From Hyphomicrobiales bacterium (GTDB lineage Bacteria; Pseudomonadota; Alphaproteobacteria; Rhizobiales; Rhizobiaceae), in NCBI GenBank assembly GCA_017305835.1, contig JAFKJY010000046.1, forward strand, positions 1 through 64,000: a stretch of DNA of 64,000 nucleotides, written 5' to 3'. Position 1 is the stretch's first letter. Each line of letters opens with the position of its first letter. A program made the position numbers and the translations under genes. Below, piece by piece: positions 1-10,542 of this stretch. The notes under the pieces were generated by a model, which was not told where the DNA came from, made no database searches, and was given only the letters and a program-made list of their open reading frames with translations.

Positions 1-28
1 AAAACTAAAGCCGGGGAGCCTAAACAAC

Positions 29-77
29 GCGCCCGACCGGGCTGCGCAACCCCGACCAGCTCCACCCGGTCGGGCGC
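29..77. repeat. 13-bp inverted repeat (hairpin)
   Basis: GCGCCCGACCGGG at 29-41 and its exact reverse complement at 65-77 are separated by 23 bases. This can form a strong hairpin. It may be a terminator of a gene left of the window, but no T-run follows. It lies just outside the recognisable IS3 sequence, so it may also belong to the sequence that replaced the left end of the insertion element. Confidence 0.5.
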
Positions 78-147
78 TTACCGTCGTGCCCCAAAAGGGG
101 TCCCGTTTGCACGCCGATCCAGGGTCCCCATTCCGAGCCGATTGACA

Positions 148-318
148 AGCCAGCACTCGCTCTACGCGTGGCGCAGGAAGTTCTCGACGCCATCCGGTTC
201 GACTGATGGCGATCAGGCGGCGGAGATCCGTCGGCTGAAGAAGGAACTGGCACGCGTCACCGAGGAGCACGACATCTTAAAAAAAGCCACCGCGTATTTC
301 GCCAAGGATGCAAGGTGA
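148..318 (+). pseudogene. IS3 OrfA remnant (C-terminal part)
   Basis: Reading frame 1 gives SQHSLYAWRRKF followed by a leucine-zipper-like helix with AAEIRRLKKELARVTEE and DILKKATAYFAKDAR, then TGA at 316-318. This is the usual end of an IS3 OrfA: the last part of the helix-turn-helix domain and the zipper. The N-terminal helix-turn-helix half is absent. The upstream frame stays open but its sequence (positions 1-147) does not resemble OrfA. Confidence 0.75.
279..286 (+). promoter_or_regulatory. Candidate -1 frameshift slippery site (A7G)
   Basis: Seven A residues followed by G lie near the end of the OrfA remnant, 30 bases before the OrfA stop. OrfB is in the -1 frame relative to OrfA. This is the standard arrangement by which IS3-family elements make the OrfAB fusion transposase. 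Because the start of OrfA is lost, the site is probably a relic. Confidence 0.6.
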
Positions 319-1175
319 GATACGCGTTCGTTGCCGAGCATCGCCAGCAGTTCAAGGTGCGCGCGATGTGCCGCTGCCTGCGCATCCGACCCAGCGGCTT
401 CTATGCATGGCTGAAGAGCCCGTTGAGCAGACGGGCTCGGGAAGACGCACGTCAGACTGACCTGATCAGAAAGGCCTGGAAGGAGAGCGGCAGGGTCTAT
501 GGTTATCGCAAGCTGCACGACGACCTGCTCGATCAGGGAGAGACCAGTTGCGCCAATCGCATCGCCCGTCTCGCGAAGCTGGCCGGGATCAAGGCGCAGA
601 TCGGCTACAAGCGCCGGCCCGGTTCCCATGGCGGCAAGCCATCAGTCGTGGTCGACAACACCTTGGCTCGACAGTTTGATGTCGATGCGCCGGACAAGGC
701 GTGGGTGACAGACATCACCTATATCCGGACCCAGGAGGGCTTTGCCTATCTGGCCGTGGTGATCGACTTGTTCTCGCGCCGCGTCATCGGTTGGTCATTG
801 CACAGCCGCCAGACCACCGACGTCGTTCTGCAGGCGTTGCTGATGGCCGTGTGGCGTCGAAAGCCGAAGAGCAAGGTCCTGGTCCACTCGGATCAGGGCT
901 CGCAGTTCACCAGCATGGATTGGGCAGCCTTCCTGAAGCACCACAATCTCGAGCACTCGATGAGCCGTCGCGGAAACTGCCATGACAACGCCGTGGCCGA
1001 AAGCTTCTTCAATCTCCTCAAGCGCGAGAGGATACGGCGCAGGACCTACCGAACACGCGAGGAGGCAAGGCAGGACGTGTTCGACTACATCGAAATGTTC
1101 TACAACCCGAAGCGCAAGCACGTCAGAAACGGGATGCTGTCACCCGTCGAGTTCGAACGGCAGCAGGAAATGTAA
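315..1175 (+). CDS. IS3-family transposase OrfB
   Basis: This 286-residue protein is the catalytic half of an IS3-family transposase. It has an N-terminal HTH_21-like segment (around residues 35-90, with VYGYRKLHDDL) and an integrase core with the three acidic residues in TDITY, HSDQGSQFTS and NAVAESFF. The GTG start overlaps the OrfA stop (GTGA). Length and end (LSPVEFERQQ) are normal, so OrfB looks intact. Without a full OrfA it lacks the specific DNA-binding half and probably cannot drive transposition alone. Confidence 0.93.
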   Translation: MRYAFVAEHRQQFKVRAMCRCLRIRPSGFYAWLKSPLSRRAREDARQTDLIRKAWKESGRVYGYRKLHDDLLDQGETSCANRIARLAKLAGIKAQIGYKRRPGSHGGKPSVVVDNTLARQFDVDAPDKAWVTDITYIRTQEGFAYLAVVIDLFSRRVIGWSLHSRQTTDVVLQALLMAVWRRKPKSKVLVHSDQGSQFTSMDWAAFLKHHNLEHSMSRRGNCHDNAVAESFFNLLKRERIRRRTYRTREEARQDVFDYIEMFYNPKRKHVRNGMLSPVEFERQQEM

Positions 1176-1217
1176 CCCGAAGGCGTCCACGAAACTCGGG
1201 GCTATTCAGTTCCTGGA

Positions 1218-1442
1218 TTATTGCGGCCGACCGCCTCTCGACAGGGCCGACACCTGCGCCGCCGCATGAAACATCAGCGCGGAGGCTGCCGTGCGCCCAT
1301 CCCATCCAGCCATCACGAGCCTGTCGAGCAGGGTTTCGATCAGCGGGGCCAGTGCCGTCCGCGCCTCCGCGTCGTGCGACAGGAACTCGGACGGGGGATG
1401 ATGCGGCACAGGTACATGGTCAAAGTCTGGCATGAGGCTCAT
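1218..1442 (-). CDS. Small hypothetical protein downstream of groEL
   Basis: A 74-residue protein of unknown function with a start ATG preceded by CGGAGACTGAC, a good ribosome binding site. It lies on the same strand as groESL, beyond the groEL hairpin. It has an amphipathic stretch (TALAPLIETLLDRLVMAGWDGRTAASALMF in the middle, split here only for description) and no signal peptide. Its stop is only about 10 bp from the IS3 right end, so the last residues may have been changed by the insertion. I do not recognise a family. A real gene is likely from the ribosome binding site and composition. Confidence 0.5.
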   Translation of the reverse strand: MSLMPDFDHVPVPHHPPSEFLSHDAEARTALAPLIETLLDRLVMAGWDGRTAASALMFHAAAQVSALSRGGRPQ

Positions 1443-1470
1443 GTCAGTCTCCGATCTATGCTTTGCTCCT

Positions 1471-1495
1471 GACCGCTCCCGATACGGGAGCGGTC
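1471..1495 (-). terminator. Hairpin downstream of groEL
   Basis: GACCGCTCCCG and CGGGAGCGGTC form a perfect 11-bp stem with loop ATA, 18 bp past the groEL stop. On the minus strand no T-run follows; on the plus strand it is followed by CACTTT. It is the likely 3' end or an RNA-stabilising hairpin of the groESL transcript. Confidence 0.65.
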
Positions 1496-1513
1496 ACTTT
1501 CAGCGCGAGATGG

Positions 1514-3208
<1,695 letters not shown>

Positions 3209-3523
3209 TCAGGCGGCCTTCTTCAGCGTGGCGGGCTGTTCGATGACGCCCATCACGTCGCTTTCCTTCATGATGAGCAGGTCTTCGCCGTCGAGCCGGA
3301 TCTCGGTGCCGGACCATTTGCCGAACAGGATGCGGTCCCCGACCTTGACGTCGAGCTCAATGATCTTGCCCGCATCGTCGCGGGCACCGGGGCCGACCGC
3401 GATCACTTCGCCTTCGCTCGGCTTTTCCTTTGCGGTGTCGGGAATGATGATACCGCCTGCGGTCTTCTCGTCGGCTTCGATGCGGCGAACCAGGATACGG
3501 TCATGCAATGGACGGAACGTCAT
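3209..3523 (-). CDS. groES: Co-chaperonin GroES (Hsp10)
   Basis: The 104-residue lid of the GroEL chamber. [14 protein letters not shown] and the mobile loop around [20 protein letters not shown] are diagnostic. The frame is open further upstream, but the ATG at 3523 has a GAGGAG site and matches the family start, so the longer form is rejected. First gene of the groES-groEL operon. A CIRCE-like repeat and an RpoH-like promoter lie upstream, which suggests dual HrcA and sigma-32 control. Confidence 0.97.
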   Translation of the reverse strand: MTFRPLHDRILVRRIEADEKTAGGIIIPDTAKEKPSEGEVIAVGPGARDDAGKIIELDVKVGDRILFGKWSGTEIRLDGEDLLIMKESDVMGVIEQPATLKKAA

Positions 3524-3627
3524 ATCGTTCTCCTCAAGGACAAACAGATTTTGAGAGGTCCCTCCGCGCCGATCCGGGAGGACCGGCGCGGGGTCGCGCA
3601 ACCCTTGTCGGCGTCGCGCGCGTATCG

Positions 3628-3656
3628 ATTTGGTTTCAGTGCTCCACGGTTTCAAG
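3628..3656 (-). promoter_or_regulatory. RpoH (sigma-32)-like promoter for groESL
   Basis: On the minus strand CTTGAAA (plus 3656-3650) and CCAAAT (3633-3628) are separated by 16 bases, about 105 bp before the groES start. The same pair, CTTGAAA and CCAAATC with nearly the same spacing, occurs before the Hsp20 gene at 5227. That internal agreement supports a heat-shock promoter. Confidence 0.55.
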
Positions 3657-3673
3657 AGGCAGGATGAGAAAAT

Positions 3674-3700
3674 TTAGCACTCGTATCCACTGGCTGCTAC
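3674..3700 (-). promoter_or_regulatory. CIRCE-like operator (HrcA site), right arm degenerate
   Basis: TTAGCACTC at 3674-3682 is a perfect CIRCE left arm. After exactly nine bases comes GGCTGCTAC, which matches six of nine positions of the expected GAGTGCTAA. It is upstream of groES and next to the RpoH-like promoter. The gap 3524-3860 otherwise shows no gene. Confidence 0.7.
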
Positions 3701-3860
3701 CAGCATGAAATTGTGAGAGAAATCGGCCTCCCGTTCTTTACGACCTTGAAATTCCAACCCCGTTGGACAAGATTTCTCCATCTCCGCACCCGATGCACGG
3801 GGCGCGTATTTCTGATTGAGATGAGGTTTCTGAGCGAGCAAGAACAGAAGGAGGACGACG

Positions 3861-4205
3861 ATGCGCCGAGCCGGTTTTTCGATGATCATTCCCTCACTCG
3901 CGCCGCAGGCGGAAGATATGGCCCTGGACCGGCTGCTCTCGCCGAGGCGCCACTACGACCAGCCCGACGATGTGCTTCGTGACGCCACGCTGGATCGTAG
4001 TGAGAAACGCGCGATCCTGTCCTCATGGGCGTCCGATGCTTGTGCGGTGGAATCGATACCTGCATTACGTCAGCCGCCGGGTGCGTACCAGCCCGTCTCG
4101 TTCGACGTGATCATGGATGCGCTGAAACGCCTCGATTGCGGCGACATCGAAGCTATCCATGGCGCGAGTGAGACTGCGGGCGAGCGAGATCGTCTGGATG
4201 CATGA
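3861..4205 (+). CDS. Small hypothetical protein with RD-TL-IL-WA module
   Basis: A 114-residue protein with AGAAGGAGGACGACG just before the ATG. It carries a segment (VLRDATLDRSEKRAILSSWA, then SFDVIMDALKRL) that closely resembles the C-terminal part of the NDUFS4-domain protein at 6382-7146 (VVRDPTLTLEARRSILMNWA, then RLDEVEQALLAL). No membrane segment or signal peptide is seen. Function is unknown. Its place beside chaperone genes and the shared module suggest a stress-related, perhaps protein-binding, role. Confidence 0.7.
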   Translation: MRRAGFSMIIPSLAPQAEDMALDRLLSPRRHYDQPDDVLRDATLDRSEKRAILSSWASDACAVESIPALRQPPGAYQPVSFDVIMDALKRLDCGDIEAIHGASETAGERDRLDA

Positions 4206-4225
4206 AAGCGGCATAGGAGAGAATG

Positions 4226-4504
4226 ATGCCAGCAATCGTCAGCCGTGAGTTTCGAATGCAGATGGAAGGCTACGGCCTGACCACCGCAGAGATCCACTAT
4301 CACTTGCCGGATCACCCGAGCCTGCTGCAGGTCTATGTCTGGCAGGACTATGATCTGGCGCCTAAGTTTCCCGAACTGCGCGGCTTCCTGGACTACTGGA
4401 CCGAGACGCTGGAGGGCGCGCTGCACTCAGTACGCGTCGCCCACCACCGTCTGATCCAGCCTTCCGAATGGAAAGCAGTCGACGGGATCATCGCCATTCA
4501 CTGA
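4226..4504 (+). CDS. usg: Usg family protein
   Basis: A 92-residue protein of the Usg family (named for a gene upstream of trpF in other bacteria), function not established. The core GLTTAEIHYHLPDHPSLLQ, YVWQDYDLAPKFPELRGFLDYW and LHSVRVAHH is nearly invariant in the family. Two ATGs are adjacent (4223 and 4226); the second has better spacing to GGAG. In alphaproteobacteria such genes recur in stress-gene neighbourhoods. The last 7 bp overlap the convergent DUF982 gene. Confidence 0.85.
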   Translation: MPAIVSREFRMQMEGYGLTTAEIHYHLPDHPSLLQVYVWQDYDLAPKFPELRGFLDYWTETLEGALHSVRVAHHRLIQPSEWKAVDGIIAIH

Positions 4505-4809
4505 GATGCGGCAAACATGACATGTCGAGCCGGAGCGTTCTGAGGGCGAAGCCCCGCGCGTCTGGCTCTCTGCACGATACCAGCCCGCATCGCTGCTTTC
4601 ACGAAACTGCGGCGTGCCTCCATGCTCGACCGCCACCCGTCGATCGCATCTTTGCATGTGGCCACGGCATTGCGCCAGCGACGACCGCGTGCCCAGTCCG
4701 GCCAATCCCGCTCGAGACATTCCAGCGCTTCAAAAGCTGTGGCCACCTTGCGCGGACCATTACCGGGTAAGCGTAGGGTCACGGGATCTACAAAGTCGAT
4801 GTCCGCCAT
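4498..4809 (-). CDS. DUF982 domain protein
   Basis: A 103-residue protein typical of the small rhizobial DUF982 family: VTLRLPGNGPRKVATAFEAL, then ECLERDWPDWARGRRWRNAV, then CKDAIDGW and SFVKAAMRAGI. Its function is unknown. GGAGGAAGTG precedes the ATG at 4809; a GTG three bases earlier is too close to the ribosome site. It is convergent with usg. Confidence 0.75.
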   Translation of the reverse strand: MADIDFVDPVTLRLPGNGPRKVATAFEALECLERDWPDWARGRRWRNAVATCKDAIDGWRSSMEARRSFVKAAMRAGIVQRARRAGLRPQNAPARHVMFAASQ

Positions 4810-4812
4810 CAC

Positions 4813-5226
4813 TTCCTCCGTCTGTTACGATCGTCTTTTGAGAGCAAGCAACCAACTATGCTGGTCGCCCAACATCTGGGCACACCTGCTGCGCGGTGCA
4901 AGATCGCTGACGGGTGGTACGCCTTGTCTGCAGGGTCTCCTCCTCGATTTGACCGGTGAGTCGATCAGGTTCAGGGCAGAGACAGCCTTCACCTGCCATG
5001 ACCTCGTCTTCGTACAGCCATTCACATAACTTACTGTAATCGCTAGCCTCTACAGGTGGCAGAATTTGGGTGACCCTCGGCAATCTTGCGCCATCGCCCT
5101 CTTGAAACCCTGAAATCGACTCCCAAATCATCGTTGCCGGACGCCCAAAGGGGCCGGCAGTTCATCGGGCCCAACGGGTCTGGTGGCAAAACCTTGTACC
5201 CATGTTGCTCAATGGAGGATGTGGCT
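4813..5226. other. Intergenic region before the Hsp20 operon
   Basis: About 410 bp with no credible gene on either strand. The only recognisable element is the RpoH-like promoter at 5101-5128, which leaves a 5' leader of roughly 90 bases before the Hsp20 start. Confidence 0.5.
5101..5128 (+). promoter_or_regulatory. RpoH (sigma-32)-like promoter for hsp20
   Basis: CTTGAAA at 5101-5107 and CCCAAAT at 5122-5128, close to the sigma-32 pattern CTTGAAA - 13 to 15 bases - CCCCATnT. It lies about 100 bp before the first small heat-shock gene. The same element occurs before groES. Confidence 0.6.
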
Positions 5227-5703
5227 ATGAGAACCACTTTCGACTTTTCTCCCCTGTTCCGGTCGAGCGTTGGTTTCGACCGCCTTGTCAACGCGCTCGA
5301 GGCCGCCAGCCGGGTCGAGAGCATCGACAACTGGCCGCCTTACGACATCGCGAAGACCGGCGAGGACGATTACCGTATCACTATGGCAGTCGCCGGTTTC
5401 AGCGAAGACGAGCTTTCCGTCACGCAAGAGCAGAATATGCTTCTTGTTGCGGGCAAGAAGTCCGCCGACGAGAACGCACAGTATCTGCATCGCGGCATTG
5501 CTGGACGCTCGTTCCAGCGTCGCTTCCAGCTTGCCGATCATGTGCGAGTTGAAGGCGCGACCCTCGTCAACGGCCTGCTGACAATCGATCTTCGGCGTGA
5601 GATCCCCGAGGAGTTGAAGCCTCGTCGCATTGCGATCTCGGCGCAGGGATCGACGATGCAGATCGAAGCCTCTTCGCAGACCAACGACAAGATCGCAGCC
5701 TGA
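5227..5703 (+). CDS. Small heat-shock protein, Hsp20 (IbpA type)
   Basis: A 158-residue holdase that keeps unfolding proteins soluble. The N-terminus MRTTFDFSPLFRSSVGFDRL and NWPPYDIAKTGEDDYRI is typical of the IbpA/HspH class, followed by an alpha-crystallin domain (about residues 35-130) with FSEDELSV and LVNGLLTIDL. The start at 5227 has GGAGG upstream; an in-frame longer form has no family support. First gene after the RpoH-like promoter, followed by a second, different Hsp20 gene. Confidence 0.93.
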   Translation: MRTTFDFSPLFRSSVGFDRLVNALEAASRVESIDNWPPYDIAKTGEDDYRITMAVAGFSEDELSVTQEQNMLLVAGKKSADENAQYLHRGIAGRSFQRRFQLADHVRVEGATLVNGLLTIDLRREIPEELKPRRIAISAQGSTMQIEASSQTNDKIAA

Positions 5704-5797
5704 CGCGCCTGTCAGTCTGCGTTTCGTCAGCGCCGGACCTTGCGTCCAGCGTCTACGGCGAAGCTATGCCAACTGTTAGAACAGAAGGAGAATAATC

Positions 5798-6307
5798 ATG
5801 AACGTACGTGATCTGATTCCCTGGGGCCGCAGCAACGGTAACCAGGTTCCAACCGTCTTCCGCGACAGCGATCGTGATCCCTTCCTGTCGCTGCATCGCG
5901 AGGTGAACCGGCTGTTCGACGACGTCTTCCGCGGCTTCGGGTCGACCCTGCCTTCTTTCAATAGCGCTTCCGCCTTCGGCGGCGGCTGGCCGAGCGTCGA
6001 GATTTCCGACGACGAGAAGGAGATCAAGGTGACGGCCGAGGTGCCGGGCCTCGAGGAGAAGGACATCGAGGTGCTTCTTGAGGACGGCGTGCTGACGCTG
6101 AGGGGCGAGAAGCGCTCGGAAATAGAGGACAAGGACCGTCAGTTCTCCGAGCGCTATTATGGTCGCTTCGAGCGCCGAATCCCGCTCGGCTACGAGGTCA
6201 CGGAAGACAAGGTCGATGCGCGCTTTAGGAACGGCGTGCTGACCGTGACCTTGCCCAAGAGCGAGAAGGCGCAGTCGCAGGTCAAGCGCATCGCCATCAA
6301 GAGCTGA
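5798..6307 (+). CDS. Small heat-shock protein, Hsp20 (class with long N-terminus)
   Basis: A 169-residue alpha-crystallin-type chaperone of a different subclass from its neighbour. The N-terminus IPWGRS and DPFLSLHREVNRLFDDVFRGF is followed by the crystallin domain with VEISDDEKEIKVTAEVPGLE, EDGVLTLRGEK and RFRNGVLTVTLPK. GAAGGAG sits before the ATG. This subclass, with the VNRLFDD motif, is the kind found in mobile heat-resistance loci. It is 94 bp after the first hsp20, probably in the same transcript. Confidence 0.93.
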   Translation: MNVRDLIPWGRSNGNQVPTVFRDSDRDPFLSLHREVNRLFDDVFRGFGSTLPSFNSASAFGGGWPSVEISDDEKEIKVTAEVPGLEEKDIEVLLEDGVLTLRGEKRSEIEDKDRQFSERYYGRFERRIPLGYEVTEDKVDARFRNGVLTVTLPKSEKAQSQVKRIAIKS

Positions 6308-6381
6308 TGCATGGCGGCACCGGCGGCGGGCCATTCGGCCGCCGCCGGCCGCACCCTTCGCCAGAGAGGGAGGGATGAACG

Positions 6382-7146
6382 ATGGAGACGATGAGACAGG
6401 TCAACAGATCAACCACGATACCGATCCCGCAGGGGTGTCCGTCGAACGACAACCGGCACAAGCCCGTTTCGATGGGACGCTCGATCTTCCCGGGCAACGC
6501 GGTCGCGCGCATCTACAAGCCGTACCGTGCGGTGACGACGTCCGGCAGGGCGCGCGCGAACGGCTGGCGGCTGGTCTTCGAGCGGCGCATCGCGCCCTTT
6601 ATCGAGCCGCTTATGGGCTATACGGGCGGCGGCGACACCCTGACCCAGGTCGAGCTGAGCTTTCCGACGTTGCAATCGGCCATCCGCTATGCCGAGCGGC
6701 AGGGCCTGACCTATGTCGTCCAGACGCCATCCGGGCAGACGACCAGTAAGGCCCGCAACCAGCGCGTCCAAGAGAAGCCTGCGCACGCCGGCGAGTCGAC
6801 GCACGCCTTCTCCGACGCGACGCTCGACCGGCTCGGGCTTGCCGCCCTTCAGGAAAGCTACGGGCGCGCCCTCGACGGCGCTGCAAACCGCAACGACCCC
6901 TCCGGTCCGGAAAGCTGGTCGTCGCCCATGGATGTGGTCCGCGATCCGACGCTGACGCTGGAGGCGAGGCGCTCGATCCTGATGAACTGGGCCTGGACCG
7001 AATACCTGATCGACCAGGCGACCAATGAGGGCATGCCCGAGAACAACCGGCCGTCGCGTCTCGACGAGGTCGAGCAGGCGCTGCTCGCGCTTGAACGCGC
7101 GGTTGCGGCCGAGCGGGATGGTTCAGGCACACGAAAGGCAGCATGA
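6382..7146 (+). CDS. NDUFS4-like (ETC complex I) domain protein with extra C-terminal module
   Basis: A 254-residue protein in two parts. Residues about 40-112 (ARIYKPYRAVTTSGRA, GWRLVFE, PLMGYTGGGDTLTQVELSF, AIRYAERQGLTYVV) match the complex I accessory-subunit family of NDUFS4. The C-terminal half (from about residue 150) contains VVRDPTLTLEARRSILMNWA, the same module as in the protein at 3861-4205. It lacks a signal peptide. The start at 6382 has GGAGGG seven bases upstream. It is unlikely to be the housekeeping complex I subunit, which is a short single-domain protein; a stress-related paralogue is inferred. Confidence 0.8.
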   Translation: METMRQVNRSTTIPIPQGCPSNDNRHKPVSMGRSIFPGNAVARIYKPYRAVTTSGRARANGWRLVFERRIAPFIEPLMGYTGGGDTLTQVELSFPTLQSAIRYAERQGLTYVVQTPSGQTTSKARNQRVQEKPAHAGESTHAFSDATLDRLGLAALQESYGRALDGAANRNDPSGPESWSSPMDVVRDPTLTLEARRSILMNWAWTEYLIDQATNEGMPENNRPSRLDEVEQALLALERAVAAERDGSGTRKAA

Positions 7147-7155
7147 GGTGTAGCG

Positions 7156-7476
7156 ATGGACCCGCATATCATCTTTGATTGCCAGAAGGTTCTCCCCAAC
7201 AGGTTCGCGCTGACGCTAGCCGCGGCTGCGCGCAGCCGGGCGCTCGCTCGCGGCGCCGAGCCAAGGCTCGATGTGGCCGACTACAGTGTAAACGAGCTTG
7301 CGTTGCACGAGATCGCGGCAGGCGCGTTCACGCGGGATGAACTCGCGCCGTTTCTGCCAGGAGCGGATGAAAGGCGTCTTTTGCCTCCACCCGTCCCGGC
7401 TTCCAGGCTTCGCGACGGCGGCTCGATCAGCGCCGCCGTAGCACCCGCCTCCCGTCCGCGGGAGACGGTTCATTGA
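7156..7476 (+). CDS. RNA polymerase omega subunit-like protein (RpoZ paralogue)
   Basis: A 106-residue protein whose first 80 residues resemble omega: FDCQKVLPNRFALTLAAAARSRALARGAEP (in two parts VLPNRFALTL and AAARSRALARGAEP), then VNELALHEIAAGAFTRDEL. Compare the RpoZ signature in which a conserved NRF-x-L, AA-RARxL-x-GA and xALREIA occur in this order. The C-terminus is Pro/Ala-rich and unlike normal RpoZ. It lies 9 bp after the NDUFS4-domain gene. A second, stress-island omega could alter RNA polymerase assembly or ppGpp response, but this is inference. Confidence 0.72.
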   Translation: MDPHIIFDCQKVLPNRFALTLAAAARSRALARGAEPRLDVADYSVNELALHEIAAGAFTRDELAPFLPGADERRLLPPPVPASRLRDGGSISAAVAPASRPRETVH

Positions 7477-7508
7477 TGACGCAACCAACCGACAAGGAGG
7501 AATGAACG

Positions 7509-7874
7509 ATGCTGAAGTCTCTGTCTTCCAACAACCGGACGGCTTTCGATGTCGTCAATATCATTGCCGGTCTCGGTCTTCTGCTGTCGCCCTGGTATCT
7601 CGGCTATGCGGCCGAAGCCTATGCCGCATGGAACGCCTGGGTCGTCGGCGCCGCCGTGACGTTGATCGCGGTCGCCGCGCTCTACGCTTTCCATCAGGTC
7701 GAGGAATGGGCCAATGTGGCGCTCGGCCTCTGGGCCGTGATTGCGCCGTGGGCTCTGGGCTTCTCGGCTGTAGCAGCGGCGATGTGGGCGCATGTGATCG
7801 CCGGCCTCGTCGTCGCGGTCCTGGCCGCGGTCAGCCTGTGGCTCGGCAGCGACCGGCCATACTCGACGGCGTGA
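7509..7874 (+). CDS. SPW repeat membrane protein
   Basis: A 121-residue protein with four predicted transmembrane helices arranged as two SPW units: LLSPWYLGY near residue 27 and VIAPWALGF near residue 78. SPW proteins are small membrane proteins of unknown function, often in stress islands. AAGGAGG lies eight bases before the ATG. It is followed directly by a strong terminator, so it ends the hsp20 - NDUFS4 - omega - SPW transcript. Confidence 0.88.
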   Translation: MLKSLSSNNRTAFDVVNIIAGLGLLLSPWYLGYAAEAYAAWNAWVVGAAVTLIAVAALYAFHQVEEWANVALGLWAVIAPWALGFSAVAAAMWAHVIAGLVVAVLAAVSLWLGSDRPYSTA

Positions 7875-7884
7875 CATCATGACT

Positions 7885-7910
7885 GGCCCGGCCTTGTGCC
7901 GGGCCTTTTT
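7885..7910 (+). terminator. Rho-independent terminator after SPW gene
   Basis: GGCCCGG, loop CCTTGTG, CCGGGCC and then five T residues, 10 bp after the SPW stop. This is the clearest intrinsic terminator in the window. Confidence 0.9.
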
Positions 7911-7977
7911 CGCACTCTCCGTCTGACCCCGGGCGGAAAAGAGGACTTCAGCCGACTGGTCAAAACGGAGATCGCTC

Positions 7978-8365
7978 ATGTTCAGGAATGTCATAGCTCT
8001 GCGTCCGGTGAGCATCGCGTTCTGCGCGATGCTCGCCTTCGCGGGACGACCGTCCGCAGCCATCGGGCAGGCCGTGCCGGGCTTTGCGGGAGAGCTTCCT
8101 ACCCTTATCCCCATTCTCGAACAAGTAACGCCCGTCGTGATCAACATCTCTCGGAGCGGCAAGCCGGCGCAGCGGGCATTGTGATCGAAAGCGTTATGCC
8201 TGGAAGGCCGGCAGCTCTGGCCGGCGTTCGACAGGGCGACAAGATTGTTGCGGTCAACTGGTCGCCGGTTACATCCGTGGCCGATTTGCGCGACGCGGCC
8301 GCCAGCCAACGGGCTATACTGGCGCATGAGCCGATGGCAGCGGTCTGTTTCTGGTCGTGAGGTAA
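7978..8365 (+). pseudogene. Decayed HtrA/DegP serine protease
   Basis: The first part encodes a signal-like N-terminus (SIAFCAMLAFAGRPSAA) and PTLIPILEQVTPVVINIS, the start of a Do/HtrA protease. After about 8160 the sequence jumps into a PDZ domain: GIVIESVMPGRPAALAGVRQ, GDKIVAVN and SVADLRDAA. The whole trypsin-like domain with the His-Asp-Ser triad is deleted. A single-base frameshift near 8333 hides the native end, since a different frame gives DGSGLFLVVR and TAA at 8363-8365. The gene lies between SPW and ftsH, where DegP-type genes stand in heat-resistance loci. Confidence 0.82.
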
Positions 8366-8375
8366 GGGGGGCATA

Positions 8376-10217
<1,842 letters not shown>

Positions 10218-10542
10218 GCAGGCGGCGATGCGATCATCGCCGTGTATGCTGCACGATGGGTATGCTATTCTCCGATAACCACCGGGTAACCGCACCGTCT
10301 GTTATACCGTCTGTCCTGGGAACGAGTGCGCAGAGAAGCGCGTATAACCGCACTTCCTTCCTGACCCCCTCTCCGCCAGAAACCCAAGATAAATAGTTGA
10401 AATTAAATCATAATTGGCATCGGCGTTCACCGCCAAGCCTCAAAAATGCCTCACAAAATAAGCTGGCCTTCGCTGGCGCTTAACGGTGTTTTTTGGACGT
10501 CGGCCGTGCGAACTACGCCCGCGGCGGCTATCCCAAGCCCCC
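10218..10542. other. Intergenic region after ftsH with AT-rich pocket
   Basis: About 325 bp without a gene. It holds the hairpin at 10223-10242 and an unusually AT-rich stretch at about 10385-10425 in an otherwise GC-rich window. No further motif was recognised. Confidence 0.45.
10223..10242 (+). terminator. Hairpin downstream of ftsH
   Basis: CGGCGATG, loop CGAT and CATCGCCG form a perfect 8-bp stem six bases after the ftsH stop. There is no T-run, so it may be a Rho-dependent or processing end. Confidence 0.45.

Larger units (their letters stand above)
148..1210 (+). mobile_element. IS3-family insertion sequence, left end missing
   Basis: The element consists of the C-terminal part of OrfA, an intact OrfB with a DDE integrase core, and a right end with GTCCACGAAACTCGGGG around 1187-1203, which resembles terminal repeats of rhizobial IS3-type elements. 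The recognisable OrfA sequence starts only at about 148 and no left terminal repeat is visible. The copy is therefore 5' truncated and probably cannot move by itself. The right boundary at about 1210 is an estimate. The element sits about 300 bp from groEL, at the edge of the stress-gene cluster. Confidence 0.8.

Noticed and set aside
29..77. Origin or attachment site at the left edge
   Set aside because: The strong inverted repeat is a single hairpin with no iterons, AT-rich unwinding region or integrase beside it.
3674..3889. A 71-residue minus-strand frame upstream of groES
   Set aside because: It runs through the CIRCE-like operator and has no family match or conserved features.
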